A DNA stretch of 64,000 nt from Thiocapsa rosea (GCF_003634315.1 NZ_RBXL01000001.1:2336501-2400500); one strand, 5' to 3'; shown: positions 1 through 10,610, numbered from the stretch's first letter. The notes: generated by a model from the letters alone, not told the origin. Translations and numbers: made by a program.

Positions 1-117
1 ATCTGGATCTAGGCCGTTTCCTTTGGAGTCACTGTTCCAAGGCGGTCGTCTGTCCCGGTCGGCGCGCCGGACCCAACGCCTGTGCCAACTCGAAATCGTG
101 CCGATGCGAGTCCGCAT

Positions 118-810
118 ATGATGTTGTATGGCTGGACGGGCAAAGCTGCGATCTTGATCGCCGCCGCGGCATTGTCGTCGGCTAGCGGTGCGGCGTGGAG
201 CTTGGCTCCGGCCGAGCAGGCGGCGCGGCAAGGATCGCTGTCGGGTCCGCGGACGGTCGGCGGGCCGATGACAGGGGATGCCGATGCCGAGGGGACCACG
301 TCGACCGAGGGCGCCTTCTACCGCTGGGTCGGGCAGGCCGACACCGGGACCAAGATCAAGTTGCGCCTTCTCTGGAGCGAGACGACCAATAGCCGAACGA
401 TCCATGTCGAGGTCGACGACGCGATGGTCGTCTTGACCGGCGTCGTACGCAACCAAGACGAGAAAGAGACGGCCGATCGCATCGCCTCCCGCATGGAAGG
501 TGTTGTCCGCGTCGATAATCGTTTGGGCGTCGATCCGGCTGCGAGCATGGTCGAGCAGGGCGATCCGATGCCGGGCGAGGCTGACTCCGGTGCCTCCGAT
601 CGGTGGATGACCACCCGAGTTACCGCATCGTTGAGTTTCGACCGCACGATCGATCACGCGCTCATCCGTGTGCAGACCCGCTCGGGCATCGTCACGCTGA
701 CGGGGCGGGTGCCGACACAGGCGCAGAAACGGGACGCCGGCCATATCGCGTCCGACACCACGGGCGTCGAGCGTGTCGAGAACGAGCTGGTTGTCGACCA
801 TCCCACCTGA
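118..810 (+). CDS. Exported protein with two BON domains
   Basis: Predicted 230-residue exported protein. I start it at the ATG at 118 because this places an Ala-rich hydrophobic signal segment (about residues 8-27) at the N-terminus; an in-frame GTG at 82 would add 12 unhelpful residues. Two BON domains follow, at about residues 78-140 and 165-228, each with the usual pattern (V/I-x-L-T-G ... A-x-x-I-A ... G-V-x-x-V-x-N-x-L). BON domains are thought to bind phospholipid or membrane interfaces, and proteins of this type (OsmY-like) act in the periplasm in envelope stress. It stands alone; no operon partner is visible. The family call is firm, the physiological role is not. Confidence 0.8.
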   Translation: MMLYGWTGKAAILIAAAALSSASGAAWSLAPAEQAARQGSLSGPRTVGGPMTGDADAEGTTSTEGAFYRWVGQADTGTKIKLRLLWSETTNSRTIHVEVDDAMVVLTGVVRNQDEKETADRIASRMEGVVRVDNRLGVDPAASMVEQGDPMPGEADSGASDRWMTTRVTASLSFDRTIDHALIRVQTRSGIVTLTGRVPTQAQKRDAGHIASDTTGVERVENELVVDHPT

Positions 811-856
811 GGGCGGATCGAAAACGGTCGTCGGACGAACCGTCGCGTTCGAAAAT

Positions 857-884
857 CCATCCATCCATCCATCCATCCATCCAT
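857..884. repeat. (CCAT)7 tetranucleotide microsatellite
   Basis: Seven perfect tandem CCAT copies about 45 bp after the stop of the BON-domain gene and 170 bp from the end of the convergent DUF4124-like gene. It lies outside any gene I accept, so length change would not shift a reading frame. No other function is apparent. Confidence 0.9.
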
Positions 885-1051
885 CATTGGGCCGAGTCTG
901 CCCGTTGCCTGTGCAGCCCCCGGATCTGCGATCCCTGCGGGCCGAGTCGGGCTCATACCCGAGTCCGCTCGATCGTTTGGCGGTGTGCGCGCGGTTCTGG
1001 AATCCAGCCCTGCCGGCGCGTCGACGAGGAAGCACGGGACGCCGCCCTCGC

Positions 1052-1471
1052 TCAATCTTTGCCGATCACCGTCCGAGTCTTCTCACGACGCAGCTTGATC
1101 TCCGGCGGAGTCGCCCCCCGGATCGTCGCATTCCGTTCTTGGATCAGCCACTTTTGGTAGATGAGCGACGTGTTTGTCTGCGGCGGTTGCTCTTTGGCGG
1201 GTGCTCTCGTTCGCTGTCGATCGAGCCGGGTTGCCGGGGGTTGCGCCGTCGGATACGGGATCACTTCGGATCCCTGATCGCGCTTGGCGCCCGCCGGTTT
1301 GCCGGTGATGTCCAGCGTCTCCGTGGCTGCATCGTGAGGGCAGGCGATGTGGCTGAAGGAGACCTTCCCGTCCTTGCTGATGCACTTGTGGATTTCAGCT
1401 GTGGTCGGTGGCGAGAACCCGCCGACGGCAATGGCGAGAATCACGAGGCTATCTTTGCAGCGTCCCGGCAT
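1052..1471 (-). CDS. Exported DUF4124-like protein
   Basis: 139 residues. A short hydrophobic signal segment (about residues 8-24) is followed by the DUF4124 pattern: a Cys (C30), a D-G-K-V-x-(Y/F)-S core and a second Cys (C44), which in this family probably form a disulfide in the periplasm. The rest is polar and Pro/Arg-rich. An AGGAGG ribosome-binding site sits six bases before the ATG, supporting the start. The gene is convergent with the BON-domain gene and just downstream of the cupin gene on the same strand (15-bp gap), so the two may be cotranscribed. Function unknown. Confidence 0.7.
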   Translation of the reverse strand: MPGRCKDSLVILAIAVGGFSPPTTAEIHKCISKDGKVSFSHIACPHDAATETLDITGKPAGAKRDQGSEVIPYPTAQPPATRLDRQRTRAPAKEQPPQTNTSLIYQKWLIQERNATIRGATPPEIKLRREKTRTVIGKD

Positions 1472-1486
1472 GTGCTTCCTCCTTGT

Positions 1487-1906
1487 TTACGATGACGCGT
1501 CTTGGTCGACCGATTCGCTCCCGTCGGGGCGATAGAGCTGAACGGTTTCCTGCTCGTTGGCATTGTTGCGCGCGACGATGGCGAGCGCGGGCTCGGTATC
1601 GCTCAGATTTCTGGGTTGATGGGGCACGCCCGGCGGAATGAAGATGAAATCGCCTTCGCTGTTGATCACCGAGTGCCGGAGATTCTCGCCGTAGCGTGTC
1701 TCGACGCGGCCCTTGAGCAGATAGATGGCGGTTTCGAAACCTAGGTGCAGGTGGGGCTCGGCCTCGCCTGCGGGCGGGATCACGACCAGGTTCATCGAGA
1801 GGCCCGCAGCGCCGGCCGTGGCCTCGGAGATGCCCACGAAGTTGGGCAGCCGTTGCAGCGTGTCGGTGGGAAGCTCGGGTCGGACCGTCACGATCTTTGC
1901 GTTCAC
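1487..1906 (-). CDS. Cupin-domain protein
   Basis: 139-residue single-domain cupin. Motif 1 is clear (H52, H54, E58 in H-x-H-x-x-x-E) and motif 2 supplies H96 in P-P-G-V-P-H, giving a complete metal site. This size and a lone double-stranded beta-helix are typical of small cupins whose substrates are usually unknown; some are sensors or isomerases. The start is a GTG with an AGAGGC element ten bases upstream. It precedes the DUF4124-like gene by 15 bp. Confidence 0.8.
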   Translation of the reverse strand: MNAKIVTVRPELPTDTLQRLPNFVGISEATAGAAGLSMNLVVIPPAGEAEPHLHLGFETAIYLLKGRVETRYGENLRHSVINSEGDFIFIPPGVPHQPRNLSDTEPALAIVARNNANEQETVQLYRPDGSESVDQDASS

Positions 1907-2018
1907 GACTGGATTGCCTCTGGTTCGCTCGCGTTTCTTCGATCATGGGGGTTGCGACGTGCCACGAGAAGGCGCAAGCCGCTGCGGATCGCCGACTGTA
2001 CGGTCACGAGGCCGAGAT

Positions 2019-2198
2019 TCAGGTCTCTCCGCACCCGATCTGCGCCCACGGCGGAATGCGGGGCACGCGACGCGCGCGGGCGACGACATCCTCGAGACCG
2101 GGGCTCCCGGGTGTGATCGGCACCGGAAACCCGCGTGCCTCGAGGGCCACTTCCCGTGCCTTTTCCCAAAAGAGACGGGTTATAGGTTGGCTGCTCAT
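2019..2198 (-). CDS. Small uncharacterised protein (59 aa)
   Basis: An ATG-initiated 59-residue frame beginning MSSQPITRLFWEKAREV. Its amino-acid use is protein-like (amphipathic helix near the N-terminus, then Pro/Gly turns, one Cys near the end), unlike the Arg/Ser-rich shadow frames around it. The ribosome-binding site is weak (CCAGG three to four bases before ATG). It lies upstream of the cupin gene on the same strand. I do not recognise a family. It may be a real small gene or the surviving end of a larger one. Confidence 0.4.
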   Translation of the reverse strand: MSSQPITRLFWEKAREVALEARGFPVPITPGSPGLEDVVARARRVPRIPPWAQIGCGET

Positions 2199-2394
2199 GG
2201 GCCTGGTGGCAAGCGACCTGCCTCCTCACGTACTACACTCAAACGAGCGCAAATACCAGGCGGTGCGGTAGGATGATCGGCCTCGTGCGATCCGAGATCG
2301 TTAGGGCAAGCGCCGACTGGCGATCGGCGTGAATCCGGCCCGACGCGATCGGACGGCCGCGTCATCGGCCTCGAAGACAAAACGACGACAGGGA

Positions 2395-2588
2395 TTAAAC
2401 CGCGCCCGGTGCGGTATGCGATGTTTTTGGATGGGATCGGCCCCGGCGGATTTGATGACCACTGGAGACGGCGCGGTTTAAGAGATTAAAAAATAAATCA
2501 TTTTAAACCGCGTCCCCGCAAAGAGCCGTGGATGGACCAAACGTCGAACTCACTCGAAAGTGAGCATCTCGCTCTGGACGCGGTTTAA
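2395..2588 (-). repeat. Composite TTAAACCGCG repeat (A unit, spacer, B unit), minus orientation
   Basis: Two ~86-bp units, 2395-2481 (type A) and 2503-2588 (type B), each opening with TTAAACCGCG and closing with CGCGGTTTAA, separated by a 21-bp AT-rich spacer. In reverse complement the pair has the same B-spacer-A order as the copies at 8627 and 48071. It ends 37 bp before glpK, so the glpK promoter must lie within or upstream of it. Confidence 0.9.
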
Positions 2589-2625
2589 CAGACGTCACAT
2601 CACCACCGGAGGCGAGCGTCGAGCG

Positions 2626-4137
<1,512 letters not shown>

Positions 4138-4243
4138 TTCGGCCGTCGGCGCTCAACGAGACCGGACGCGATTCATCCGACGGAGCAGGTCGTCGGTTGC
4201 GCAAAGCGCAGCGTGCCCGACTGCTCCCTGTAATGCCGGCGCG

Positions 4244-4271
4244 GGTTGGGCACGCGACGCTTTGCCCAACC
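4244..4271. other. Stem-loop between glpK and glpD
   Basis: A 9-bp inverted repeat, GGTTGGGCA and TGCCCAACC, encloses an 11-base loop in the 185-bp glpK-glpD gap. There is no T-run, so it is not a standard intrinsic terminator; it could modulate mRNA stability or be part of a dispersed palindromic repeat. Confidence 0.5.
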
Positions 4272-4322
4272 GACCTGTTCGTGCTGATTTTGAATCGTTC
4301 ATGACACCAGAGGAGCAGTCAT

Positions 4323-5981
4323 ATGACTCTGCGCGAGAGCAACATCGCCAAGCTGCGGGAAGGTGTCGTCTATGACGCGCTGATCATCGGCGGCGGGATC
4401 AACGGGGCGGTCTCCGCCGCTGCGCTGTCCGGCAAGGGCGCTCACGTGGCCCTGATCGACAAGCGCGATTTCGCGGGCTTCACCAGTCAGCAATCGTCGA
4501 ACCTGGCCTGGGGCGGCATCAAATATCTCGAAAGCGGCGATTACCTGCTCGTGCGCAAGCTGTGCCTGAGCCGCAACGAGCTGATCCGCAGCTACCCGAG
4601 CCGGGTCAAGGAGATCCGCTTCTTCGCGACGATCGACCGCGGATTTCGCTTCTCAACCTTCTTTCTGTGGCTCGGCACCTGGGTGTACTGGCTGTTCGGC
4701 AACGGTTTCACCCGGATCCCGCGCTTCCTCACCAAGGACCGCATCCATCGCGAGGAGCCGGTGGTGAAGACCGACAAGGCGGCCGGCGGATTCGAATATT
4801 CCGACGCTTATCTGCACGACAACGACTCGCGCTTCGTCTTCCAGTTCGTGCGCTCGGCGATGGATCGCGGCTGCATCGCGGCGAACTATGTCGAATCGCT
4901 CGGCGCTCGCCGTGACGGTGAGCTCTGGACCACCCGTGCGCGCGATACCGAGACCGGCGAGACCTTCGAGATCCGCTCCAAGGTCCTGATCAACGCCGCC
5001 GGCCCCTTCGTCGACGATCACAATCAGCTCACCGGGGAGCAGACCGAGCATCAGCATCTGTTCTCCAAAGGCATCCATCTGATCGTGCCGCGGATCACGC
5101 CCTATCAGCGGATCCTGACCTTTTTCGCCGATGACGGACGGTTGTTCTTTGTCATCCCGATGGGCGTGCGCACCTGCATCGGCACCACGGACAACCGGGT
5201 CGACACACCGCAGACCGAGGTCACCGACGCGGATCGCGACTTCGTGCTGGAGAATATCAATAAGCGCGTCGCGTTGGCCGCGCCGCTCACGCGCGAGGAC
5301 ATCATCGCCGAGCGCTGCGGGGTGCGGCCGTTGGTGGTGAAACGCCAGGGCGGCGACGGCGGGCGCGACTGGATGCACCTCTCGCGCAAGCACGAGATCG
5401 ATGTGGATCGCGCGCATGCGCACCTGTCCATCTTCGGCGGCAAGCTCACCGACTGCGTCAACGTCGGCAACGAGGTCGCGCGGATCGTCGCGGGGCTCGG
5501 AATCGATCTGCCGCATGCCGGGTACCGGTGGTATGGCGAGCCGCACCGCTCGGTCTACGAGGAGTACATGCATCAGGCGCGCTTGATGAACCTGGACAGC
5601 TACACCTCGCCCGAGTCCATCGAGCCGCTCTCCAGCCGGCTGTGGCGCCGCTACGATCAGCAGGCGTTCGAACTGCTCGCCCAGATCCGCGAGGATCCCC
5701 GTCGGGCCGAGGTCTTGATCAAGGGGACGGATTATCTGCGCTGCGAGATCCAGCTCGCCAAGCGTCAGGAGATGATCGTTACGCTCGAGGATTTCCTGCG
5801 CCGTCGCTCCAAGATTGCGCTGGTGGTTCCGCGGCGGCAGATCCAAGAGGCAGAAGGTCTGATGGAGGCTTGCGAGATCCTCTTCGGCGAGGCCGCACAG
5901 GCGCGATACGAGGAGTATTTCGGCGAGTCTCGAACCGTTACGCGGGCGCAGTCCCGGCACCTTGAGTCGGATGCGGCGTGA
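4323..5981 (+). CDS. glpD: Aerobic glycerol-3-phosphate dehydrogenase
   Basis: 552-residue FAD flavoprotein that oxidises glycerol-3-phosphate to dihydroxyacetone phosphate and passes electrons to the quinone pool at the inner membrane. The FAD-binding G-G-G-I-N-G motif lies near residue 22 and the typical S-Q-Q-S-S-N-L-A-W-G-G-I-K-Y-L-E motif near residue 60; the C-terminal helical domain is present. It follows glpK by 185 bp and precedes glpF by 58 bp. Together glpF, glpK and glpD cover glycerol entry, phosphorylation and oxidation. Confidence 0.95.
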   Translation: MTLRESNIAKLREGVVYDALIIGGGINGAVSAAALSGKGAHVALIDKRDFAGFTSQQSSNLAWGGIKYLESGDYLLVRKLCLSRNELIRSYPSRVKEIRFFATIDRGFRFSTFFLWLGTWVYWLFGNGFTRIPRFLTKDRIHREEPVVKTDKAAGGFEYSDAYLHDNDSRFVFQFVRSAMDRGCIAANYVESLGARRDGELWTTRARDTETGETFEIRSKVLINAAGPFVDDHNQLTGEQTEHQHLFSKGIHLIVPRITPYQRILTFFADDGRLFFVIPMGVRTCIGTTDNRVDTPQTEVTDADRDFVLENINKRVALAAPLTREDIIAERCGVRPLVVKRQGGDGGRDWMHLSRKHEIDVDRAHAHLSIFGGKLTDCVNVGNEVARIVAGLGIDLPHAGYRWYGEPHRSVYEEYMHQARLMNLDSYTSPESIEPLSSRLWRRYDQQAFELLAQIREDPRRAEVLIKGTDYLRCEIQLAKRQEMIVTLEDFLRRRSKIALVVPRRQIQEAEGLMEACEILFGEAAQARYEEYFGESRTVTRAQSRHLESDAA

Positions 5982-6039
5982 TCCGGAACCTGCATCCGCG
6001 CCGGATCCGCGACGACAACATCCACTGAGGAGAGCGGCC

Positions 6040-6774
6040 ATGACCCCCTTCTTCGGAGAGCTGATCGGTACCGCCCTGCTGGTCCTGCTCGGCAACGGTG
6101 TCGTGGCCAATGTTCTTCTGAGCGAGACCAAGGGCCAAGGTGCGGGTTGGATCGTGATCACCTGGGGTTGGGGCATGGCCGTGTTCGTGGCCGTGTTCAC
6201 GGTTGCCGCCTTCAGCGGTGCCCACCTGAATCCGGCGGTGTCGGTCGGCCTCGCGGTCGCCGGCAAGTTCGAATGGGCACGGGTGCCAGCCTATGTCCTG
6301 GCGCAGTTCATCGGGGCCATGATCGGCGCCCTGCTCGTCTGGCTGACCTACTGGCCGCATTTTGCACGCACCGAGAATCCCGACCTCAAGCTCGCCTGTT
6401 TCTGCACCGCCCCCGCCGTGCGCAACGCACCGTCCAACCTCTTCTCCGAGATCATCGGAACCTTCGTCCTGGTGCTCGCCGTGCTCTTCCTCGCAGTGTC
6501 TGTCTTTGGCCTAGGTGCTCTGGATGCCTTGCCGGTCGGTCTGCTCGTCTTGGCCATCGGTTTGAGTCTCGGCGGCACGACCGGTTATGCGATCAACCCG
6601 GCGCGCGATCTCGGGCCTCGGATCGTCCATGCACTGCTGCCCATGCCGGGGGGCAAGCGCGACAGTGATTGGGGCTATGCCTGGGTTCCGGTGGTCGGTC
6701 CGCTGATCGGCGCCGGGCTGGCCGGCCTCCTGTATCTGGTGCTGCAGGACCCGACCAGCGTGCAGTTCCGGTGA
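6040..6774 (+). CDS. glpF: Glycerol uptake facilitator (aquaglyceroporin)
   Basis: 244-residue MIP-family channel for passive glycerol entry across the inner membrane. Both half-helix motifs are visible: N-P-A at residues 64-66 and N-P-A-R-D at 186-190; the Asp after the second motif is typical of glycerol-conducting members. Six hydrophobic segments fit the fold. The start is the ATG at 6040, preceded by GAGGAGAG; the longer frame from 5962 overlaps glpD and has no channel homology. Third gene of the glp cluster. Confidence 0.95.
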   Translation: MTPFFGELIGTALLVLLGNGVVANVLLSETKGQGAGWIVITWGWGMAVFVAVFTVAAFSGAHLNPAVSVGLAVAGKFEWARVPAYVLAQFIGAMIGALLVWLTYWPHFARTENPDLKLACFCTAPAVRNAPSNLFSEIIGTFVLVLAVLFLAVSVFGLGALDALPVGLLVLAIGLSLGGTTGYAINPARDLGPRIVHALLPMPGGKRDSDWGYAWVPVVGPLIGAGLAGLLYLVLQDPTSVQFR

Positions 6775-6814
6775 CGCCCGTGTCCGCGCGATCGAAGCAC
6801 ATGGGAGAGCCCCG

Positions 6815-8629
6815 ATGAGTCGACGCACGCCAGAGCAACCGATTCGGCCGAGCCGGCGCCGCTTTCTCGGCGCGGCAGCCGCGCTGCTCGGTGGCTCGGC
6901 GCTGCCCGGTCTTCGTGCCGCCGAGCCGCCGGCCGAACAGTCAGCCCGGCCGCCGGCGGACATCGATCCGGCGCGATCGGCTGCCGCGCGCCGCTGGCTG
7001 ACGAGCGAGCTCACGCCCTCGACCCTCGATCCGGATGCGCAGATGGCCGAGATGCAGTTCTTCATTCGCGCGTCGGCACCCTTTCGGGGGCAGCGCATCC
7101 ACGTCGTCTCCGAGACCATCCCGACCCATGTCTACGAGCAACGGTTCTTAGCCCGAGCCTTCCACGAGATCACGGGCATCCGCGTCCAGCACGACCTGAT
7201 CCACGAGGGCGAGCTCGTCGAGCGCATCCAGCGTCAGACCCGAACCGGGCGCAACCTCTACGACGCCTACGTCAACGACTCGGACTTCATCGGCACGCAT
7301 TTTCGCAGCGACGCCGTCGTGCCGCTGTCGGACTGGATGGCCGGCGAGGGCGCCGAGGTCACGCTTCCGACGCTGGATCTGGATGACTTCATCGGTCTCT
7401 CCTTCACCACAGGTCCCGACGGCGTCCTCTACCAGTTACCCGACCAGCAGTTCGCGAACCTCTATTGGTTTCGATACGACTGGTTCCGGCGCGACGACCT
7501 GAAAGCGGGTTTCGAGACCCGCTACGGCTATCCGCTCGGCGTTCCGCTCAATTGGAAGGCCTACGAGGACATCGCCGATTACTTCACGAACCAGGTCCGC
7601 GAGATCGACGGACGACGCGTCTACGGCCACATGGACTACGGGAAGGTCGACCCCTCGCTCGGTTGGCGCTTCACCGACGCCTGGCTCGCGATGGCCGGTG
7701 TCGGGGATCCGGGTCTGCCCAACGGAATGCCGGTGGACGAGTGGGGGATCCGGGTCGAGGACTGCAGGCCGGTGGGATCCTCCGTTTCGCGCGGCGGCGC
7801 GACCAACAGCCCGGCCGCGGTCTACGCCCTGCGCAAGTATCTGGAGTGGCTGCGCGCCTTCGCTCCCCCGGAGGCGCTGAACATGACCTTCACGGACGCC
7901 GGCCCGGTGCCCGCACGCGGCGATATCGCCCAGCAGGTCTTCTGGTACAGCGCCTTCACGCCCGATCTGGTCAAACCCGGCTCGGCCGTGATGGACAGCG
8001 ACGGACTGCCCAAATGGCGGGTCGCCCCATCGCCCCACGGCGTCTACTGGGAGCCCGGCATGAAGCACGGCTACCAGGACTGCGGCGCCTGGACCCTGCC
8101 CGCCACGACACCGCTCGAGCGCCGTCGGGCGGCCTGGCTGTACGCACAATTCTGCGTCTGCAAGACGGTGTCGCTCAAAAAGACCCTGGTCGGGCTGACC
8201 CCGATCCGCCGCAGCGACCTCGCCTCCGAGGCCATGACCGCGGCGGCCCCCCGCCTCGGCGGCCTGGTGGAGTTCTATCGCAGCCCGGCACACCTGGCCT
8301 GGACCCCGACAGGACTGAACGTCCCGGACTATCCGAAGTTGGCGCAACTCTGGTGGACACGCATCGGCGAAGCGGTCCAGGGCAAGACCGATCCGCAACA
8401 GACCATGGACAATCTGGCCGATGCCCAAGATCAAACCCTGGCGCGCATTGCCGCCTTGGGCCTGTACAAACGCTGCGCACCGCAGGTGTCGGCACCCGAA
8501 GACCCTGCCGTCTGGCTCGCCAGACCGGGCGCCCCGAAACCGCAATTGCCGGACGAGGAGGGGATCGGCAAGACCATGGAGTACGAGACCCTCATGGAGG
8601 CTTGGCGCACGGGAAGGTTCGGCGTCTAA
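6815..8629 (+). CDS. Tat-exported ABC transporter substrate-binding protein (sugar/glycerol type)
   Basis: 604 residues with a twin-arginine signal (S-R-R-R-F-L at 13-18 followed by an Ala/Leu-rich segment), so it is probably folded before export. The body looks like a large type-1 extracellular solute-binding protein (MalE/UgpB-like), near the size of the rhizobial glycerol binding protein GlpV. It follows glpF by 40 bp with a GGAGAG ribosome-binding site, suggesting cotranscription and a role with glycerol or a polyol. No permease or ATPase gene is next to it, which is unusual. Its TAA stop (8627-8629) lies in the first bases of the following repeat. Substrate is inferred from context only. 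Confidence 0.75.
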   Translation: MSRRTPEQPIRPSRRRFLGAAAALLGGSALPGLRAAEPPAEQSARPPADIDPARSAAARRWLTSELTPSTLDPDAQMAEMQFFIRASAPFRGQRIHVVSETIPTHVYEQRFLARAFHEITGIRVQHDLIHEGELVERIQRQTRTGRNLYDAYVNDSDFIGTHFRSDAVVPLSDWMAGEGAEVTLPTLDLDDFIGLSFTTGPDGVLYQLPDQQFANLYWFRYDWFRRDDLKAGFETRYGYPLGVPLNWKAYEDIADYFTNQVREIDGRRVYGHMDYGKVDPSLGWRFTDAWLAMAGVGDPGLPNGMPVDEWGIRVEDCRPVGSSVSRGGATNSPAAVYALRKYLEWLRAFAPPEALNMTFTDAGPVPARGDIAQQVFWYSAFTPDLVKPGSAVMDSDGLPKWRVAPSPHGVYWEPGMKHGYQDCGAWTLPATTPLERRRAAWLYAQFCVCKTVSLKKTLVGLTPIRRSDLASEAMTAAAPRLGGLVEFYRSPAHLAWTPTGLNVPDYPKLAQLWWTRIGEAVQGKTDPQQTMDNLADAQDQTLARIAALGLYKRCAPQVSAPEDPAVWLARPGAPKPQLPDEEGIGKTMEYETLMEAWRTGRFGV

Positions 8630-8821
8630 ACCGCGTCCAGAGCGACATGCGTCGTTTTCATGTTGCGTCTGGCTTCGGAGATGTCCTCGACTCCGGTGAG
8701 ACGCGGTTTAGAATTTAATATTGTTTAAGACCTTAAACCGCGCCAGCTCCGACAGTGGTCGGGGCCGGCGCGGCCAAGCCATTCCAACACATTGACGCAT
8801 ACCGCGCCGGGCGCGGTTTAA
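8627..8821 (+). repeat. Composite TTAAACCGCG repeat (B unit, spacer, A unit), plus orientation
   Basis: B unit 8627-8710, AT-rich spacer 8711-8732, A unit 8733-8821. It fills the whole space between two convergent genes. The stop codon of the upstream plus-strand gene (TAA, 8627-8629) and that of the minus-strand EamA gene (TTA on plus, 8818-8820) are both formed by the repeat's terminal TTAAA/TTTAA bases. Nearly the same as the copy at 48071. Confidence 0.9.
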
Positions 8822-9672
8822 CGACGACCACCGATCCGATCCCGCTCGAGGATGACCAAGGCGATCCCGCCCAGCACCGCCGCCGAGGCCAGCACGAGCC
8901 GCAGCGTGATGGGCTCGCCGAGCAGGGCGACACCGCCGATCGCGACGATCACCGGCACGCTGAGCTGGACCGTGGCCGCGCTCGTTGACCGCAGCATCGG
9001 CAGCACGCGGTACCAGAGGGCATAGCCGAGTGCCGAGGTCAGGGCGCCCGAGGCGACGGCATACCCCGCGCCGAGCGCATCGACCGAGACCTCCGTGATC
9101 ATCAGCAGGCTCAACAGCGCCGTGATCGGCACGGTCAGCAGAAAGTTGCCGGCCGTGACGCGGATCGGGTCACCCGCACCCTTGCCGCGGACCGAGTAGA
9201 CACCCCAGGCCATGCCGGCGCCGATCATCATGAGCGCGCCGCCCAACGGCGGTGCAGAGAGCCCCGGCATCAGCAGGCCGACGAGTCCGGCGAAAGCAAG
9301 CGCGACACCGGCGATCTGAATGCCGTCGAGGCGTTCGCCGCCCCGGAGTCCGAGCGCGATCATCGTCACCTGCACGGCACCGAACAGAAGGAGTGCGCCG
9401 GTCGCCGCCGTCAGGCTCAGGTAGGCGAACGAGAAGAGTGCGGCGTATCCGAACAGGGCGAACGCCGAAGGCCAACTGCCCGCGCCCGAGCGCACCTTGC
9501 CGGTCAACAACACGAGCAGCCAAAGCATCAGCGCGCCAGAGATCAACCGGATCGAGGTGAAGCTGGCCGCGTCGATCGCCTTGTCGCGCAAGGCCGCCCG
9601 GCGCAGCCAGGAGTTCGCGGCCAGAGGGATCATCGCGAATGCGGTCAGGAGGATGAGGCGCGGGTTGGTCAT
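8818..9672 (-). CDS. EamA/DMT-family transporter
   Basis: 284 residues with about ten hydrophobic segments arranged as two EamA repeats, the layout of the drug/metabolite transporter superfamily (inner-membrane export of small metabolites or amino acids). I start at the ATG at 9672 (MTNPRLILL), which opens directly into the first membrane helix; a longer frame to 9774 adds a polar stretch. Convergent with the binding-protein gene. Its stop codon is supplied by the composite repeat. Substrate cannot be told from sequence. Confidence 0.8.
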   Translation of the reverse strand: MTNPRLILLTAFAMIPLAANSWLRRAALRDKAIDAASFTSIRLISGALMLWLLVLLTGKVRSGAGSWPSAFALFGYAALFSFAYLSLTAATGALLLFGAVQVTMIALGLRGGERLDGIQIAGVALAFAGLVGLLMPGLSAPPLGGALMMIGAGMAWGVYSVRGKGAGDPIRVTAGNFLLTVPITALLSLLMITEVSVDALGAGYAVASGALTSALGYALWYRVLPMLRSTSAATVQLSVPVIVAIGGVALLGEPITLRLVLASAAVLGGIALVILERDRIGGRR

Positions 9673-9808
9673 AGCTGTGCCGGCACCTTGGTTGGTTGGA
9701 TGGCTGATTGGTCGCCTTGCCTGCGCCGACTCAGAGTGCTTACAACCCGGTGCCTCGTAGCCTCCGCAGCGCATGAGGCGTGCTTACTCCGGGACGGCTT
9801 CTCCGGCA

Positions 9809-10411
9809 TCAGTCGACCGATGTTTCTCCACCTGTCAGCGCCAGGACCACATCGGTCTGCATGAAATGGAAGACGAACCGCTCGCCGAACGCACCATCGA
9901 TCACTGCACGATAGCGCCGCATCGACTCCTCGACGAATGCACGGCGCCGTGCCTCGGGCAACCGATGGGTCCAGGCTCCGAACCCGGCGTTGCAGAAGCC
10001 GAAGAAGGCTTCTTCGGTCTGGAAGTCCCAGCGCTTCGACTCACTGCTCAGCGACACTCGCTTCAGGCCCAGGCTTTCCGCCAGCGCTGCGTACTCCTCG
10101 GCGCTCAGGCGCAGATAGGGATCTTTGAAACCCGCGAAGGCGCCGGACCAGTGCGGCTCCCGGCGGACCTCCTCGGCCACCTCTTCCAGGCTGGTGAGCG
10201 CCGCGCGCGTGACCAAGCGCAAGCGGGCCAAGCCCTCCGGCTTCAGTGCCCGGCGGATGCCGCGCAACGCATCGGCGGCCTGCGGCACCCAGTGCAGGGC
10301 GTTGAACGAGACCACCAGGTCAAAGCGGGCTTCGAACCCAAGGTGGCGCGCGTCGGCCACCTCGAAACTCAGGTTTGGACATTGGTCGCCGGGGAACTGC
10401 CGTTGCGCGTA
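9809..10411 (-). pseudogene. SAM-dependent methyltransferase, 3' fragment split by a transposon
   Basis: This minus-strand piece encodes the C-terminal two thirds of a class I methyltransferase (trans-aconitate methyltransferase-like), including the post-motif-I Asp in V-A-D-A-R and the F-D-L-V-V-S-F-N-A-L-H-W-V motif IV region. The N-terminal piece with motif I is at 13928-14176. Deleting the transposon (10412-13927) and one copy of the 6-bp duplication CGCGTA joins 249 and 597 nt into one in-frame 281-residue gene, reading ...A-D-M-V-Y-A-Q-R-Q-F... across the junction. The gene is therefore inactivated unless the element excises precisely. Confidence 0.9.
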
Positions 10412-10610
10412 TGTTGTCGCTCGCTTTATTTCACCGGCCGATTCCCGAATTGTTTCGCGCGGAATGCTCGCGGTTTTCCCGCACTGATCACCCCGGTGGC
10501 GCAGTGTCGGCAGGTGGAGGAGTGCGAGGAGCCCGAGGAGCGCGAAGGCGGTGTGTGGAGTGCGTCGCGGCGGTGTTCGACGCGCCCGGGTCGGGCGCCT
10601 GTAGGGAGGG

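Noticed and set aside
857-884. (CCAT)7 as a phase-variation switch
   Set aside because: It lies after a stop codon and between convergent genes, so slippage would not change a reading frame I accept.
4653-6266. 537-codon minus-strand frame opposite glpD and glpF
   Set aside because: Antisense to two clear glycerol genes; no family features.
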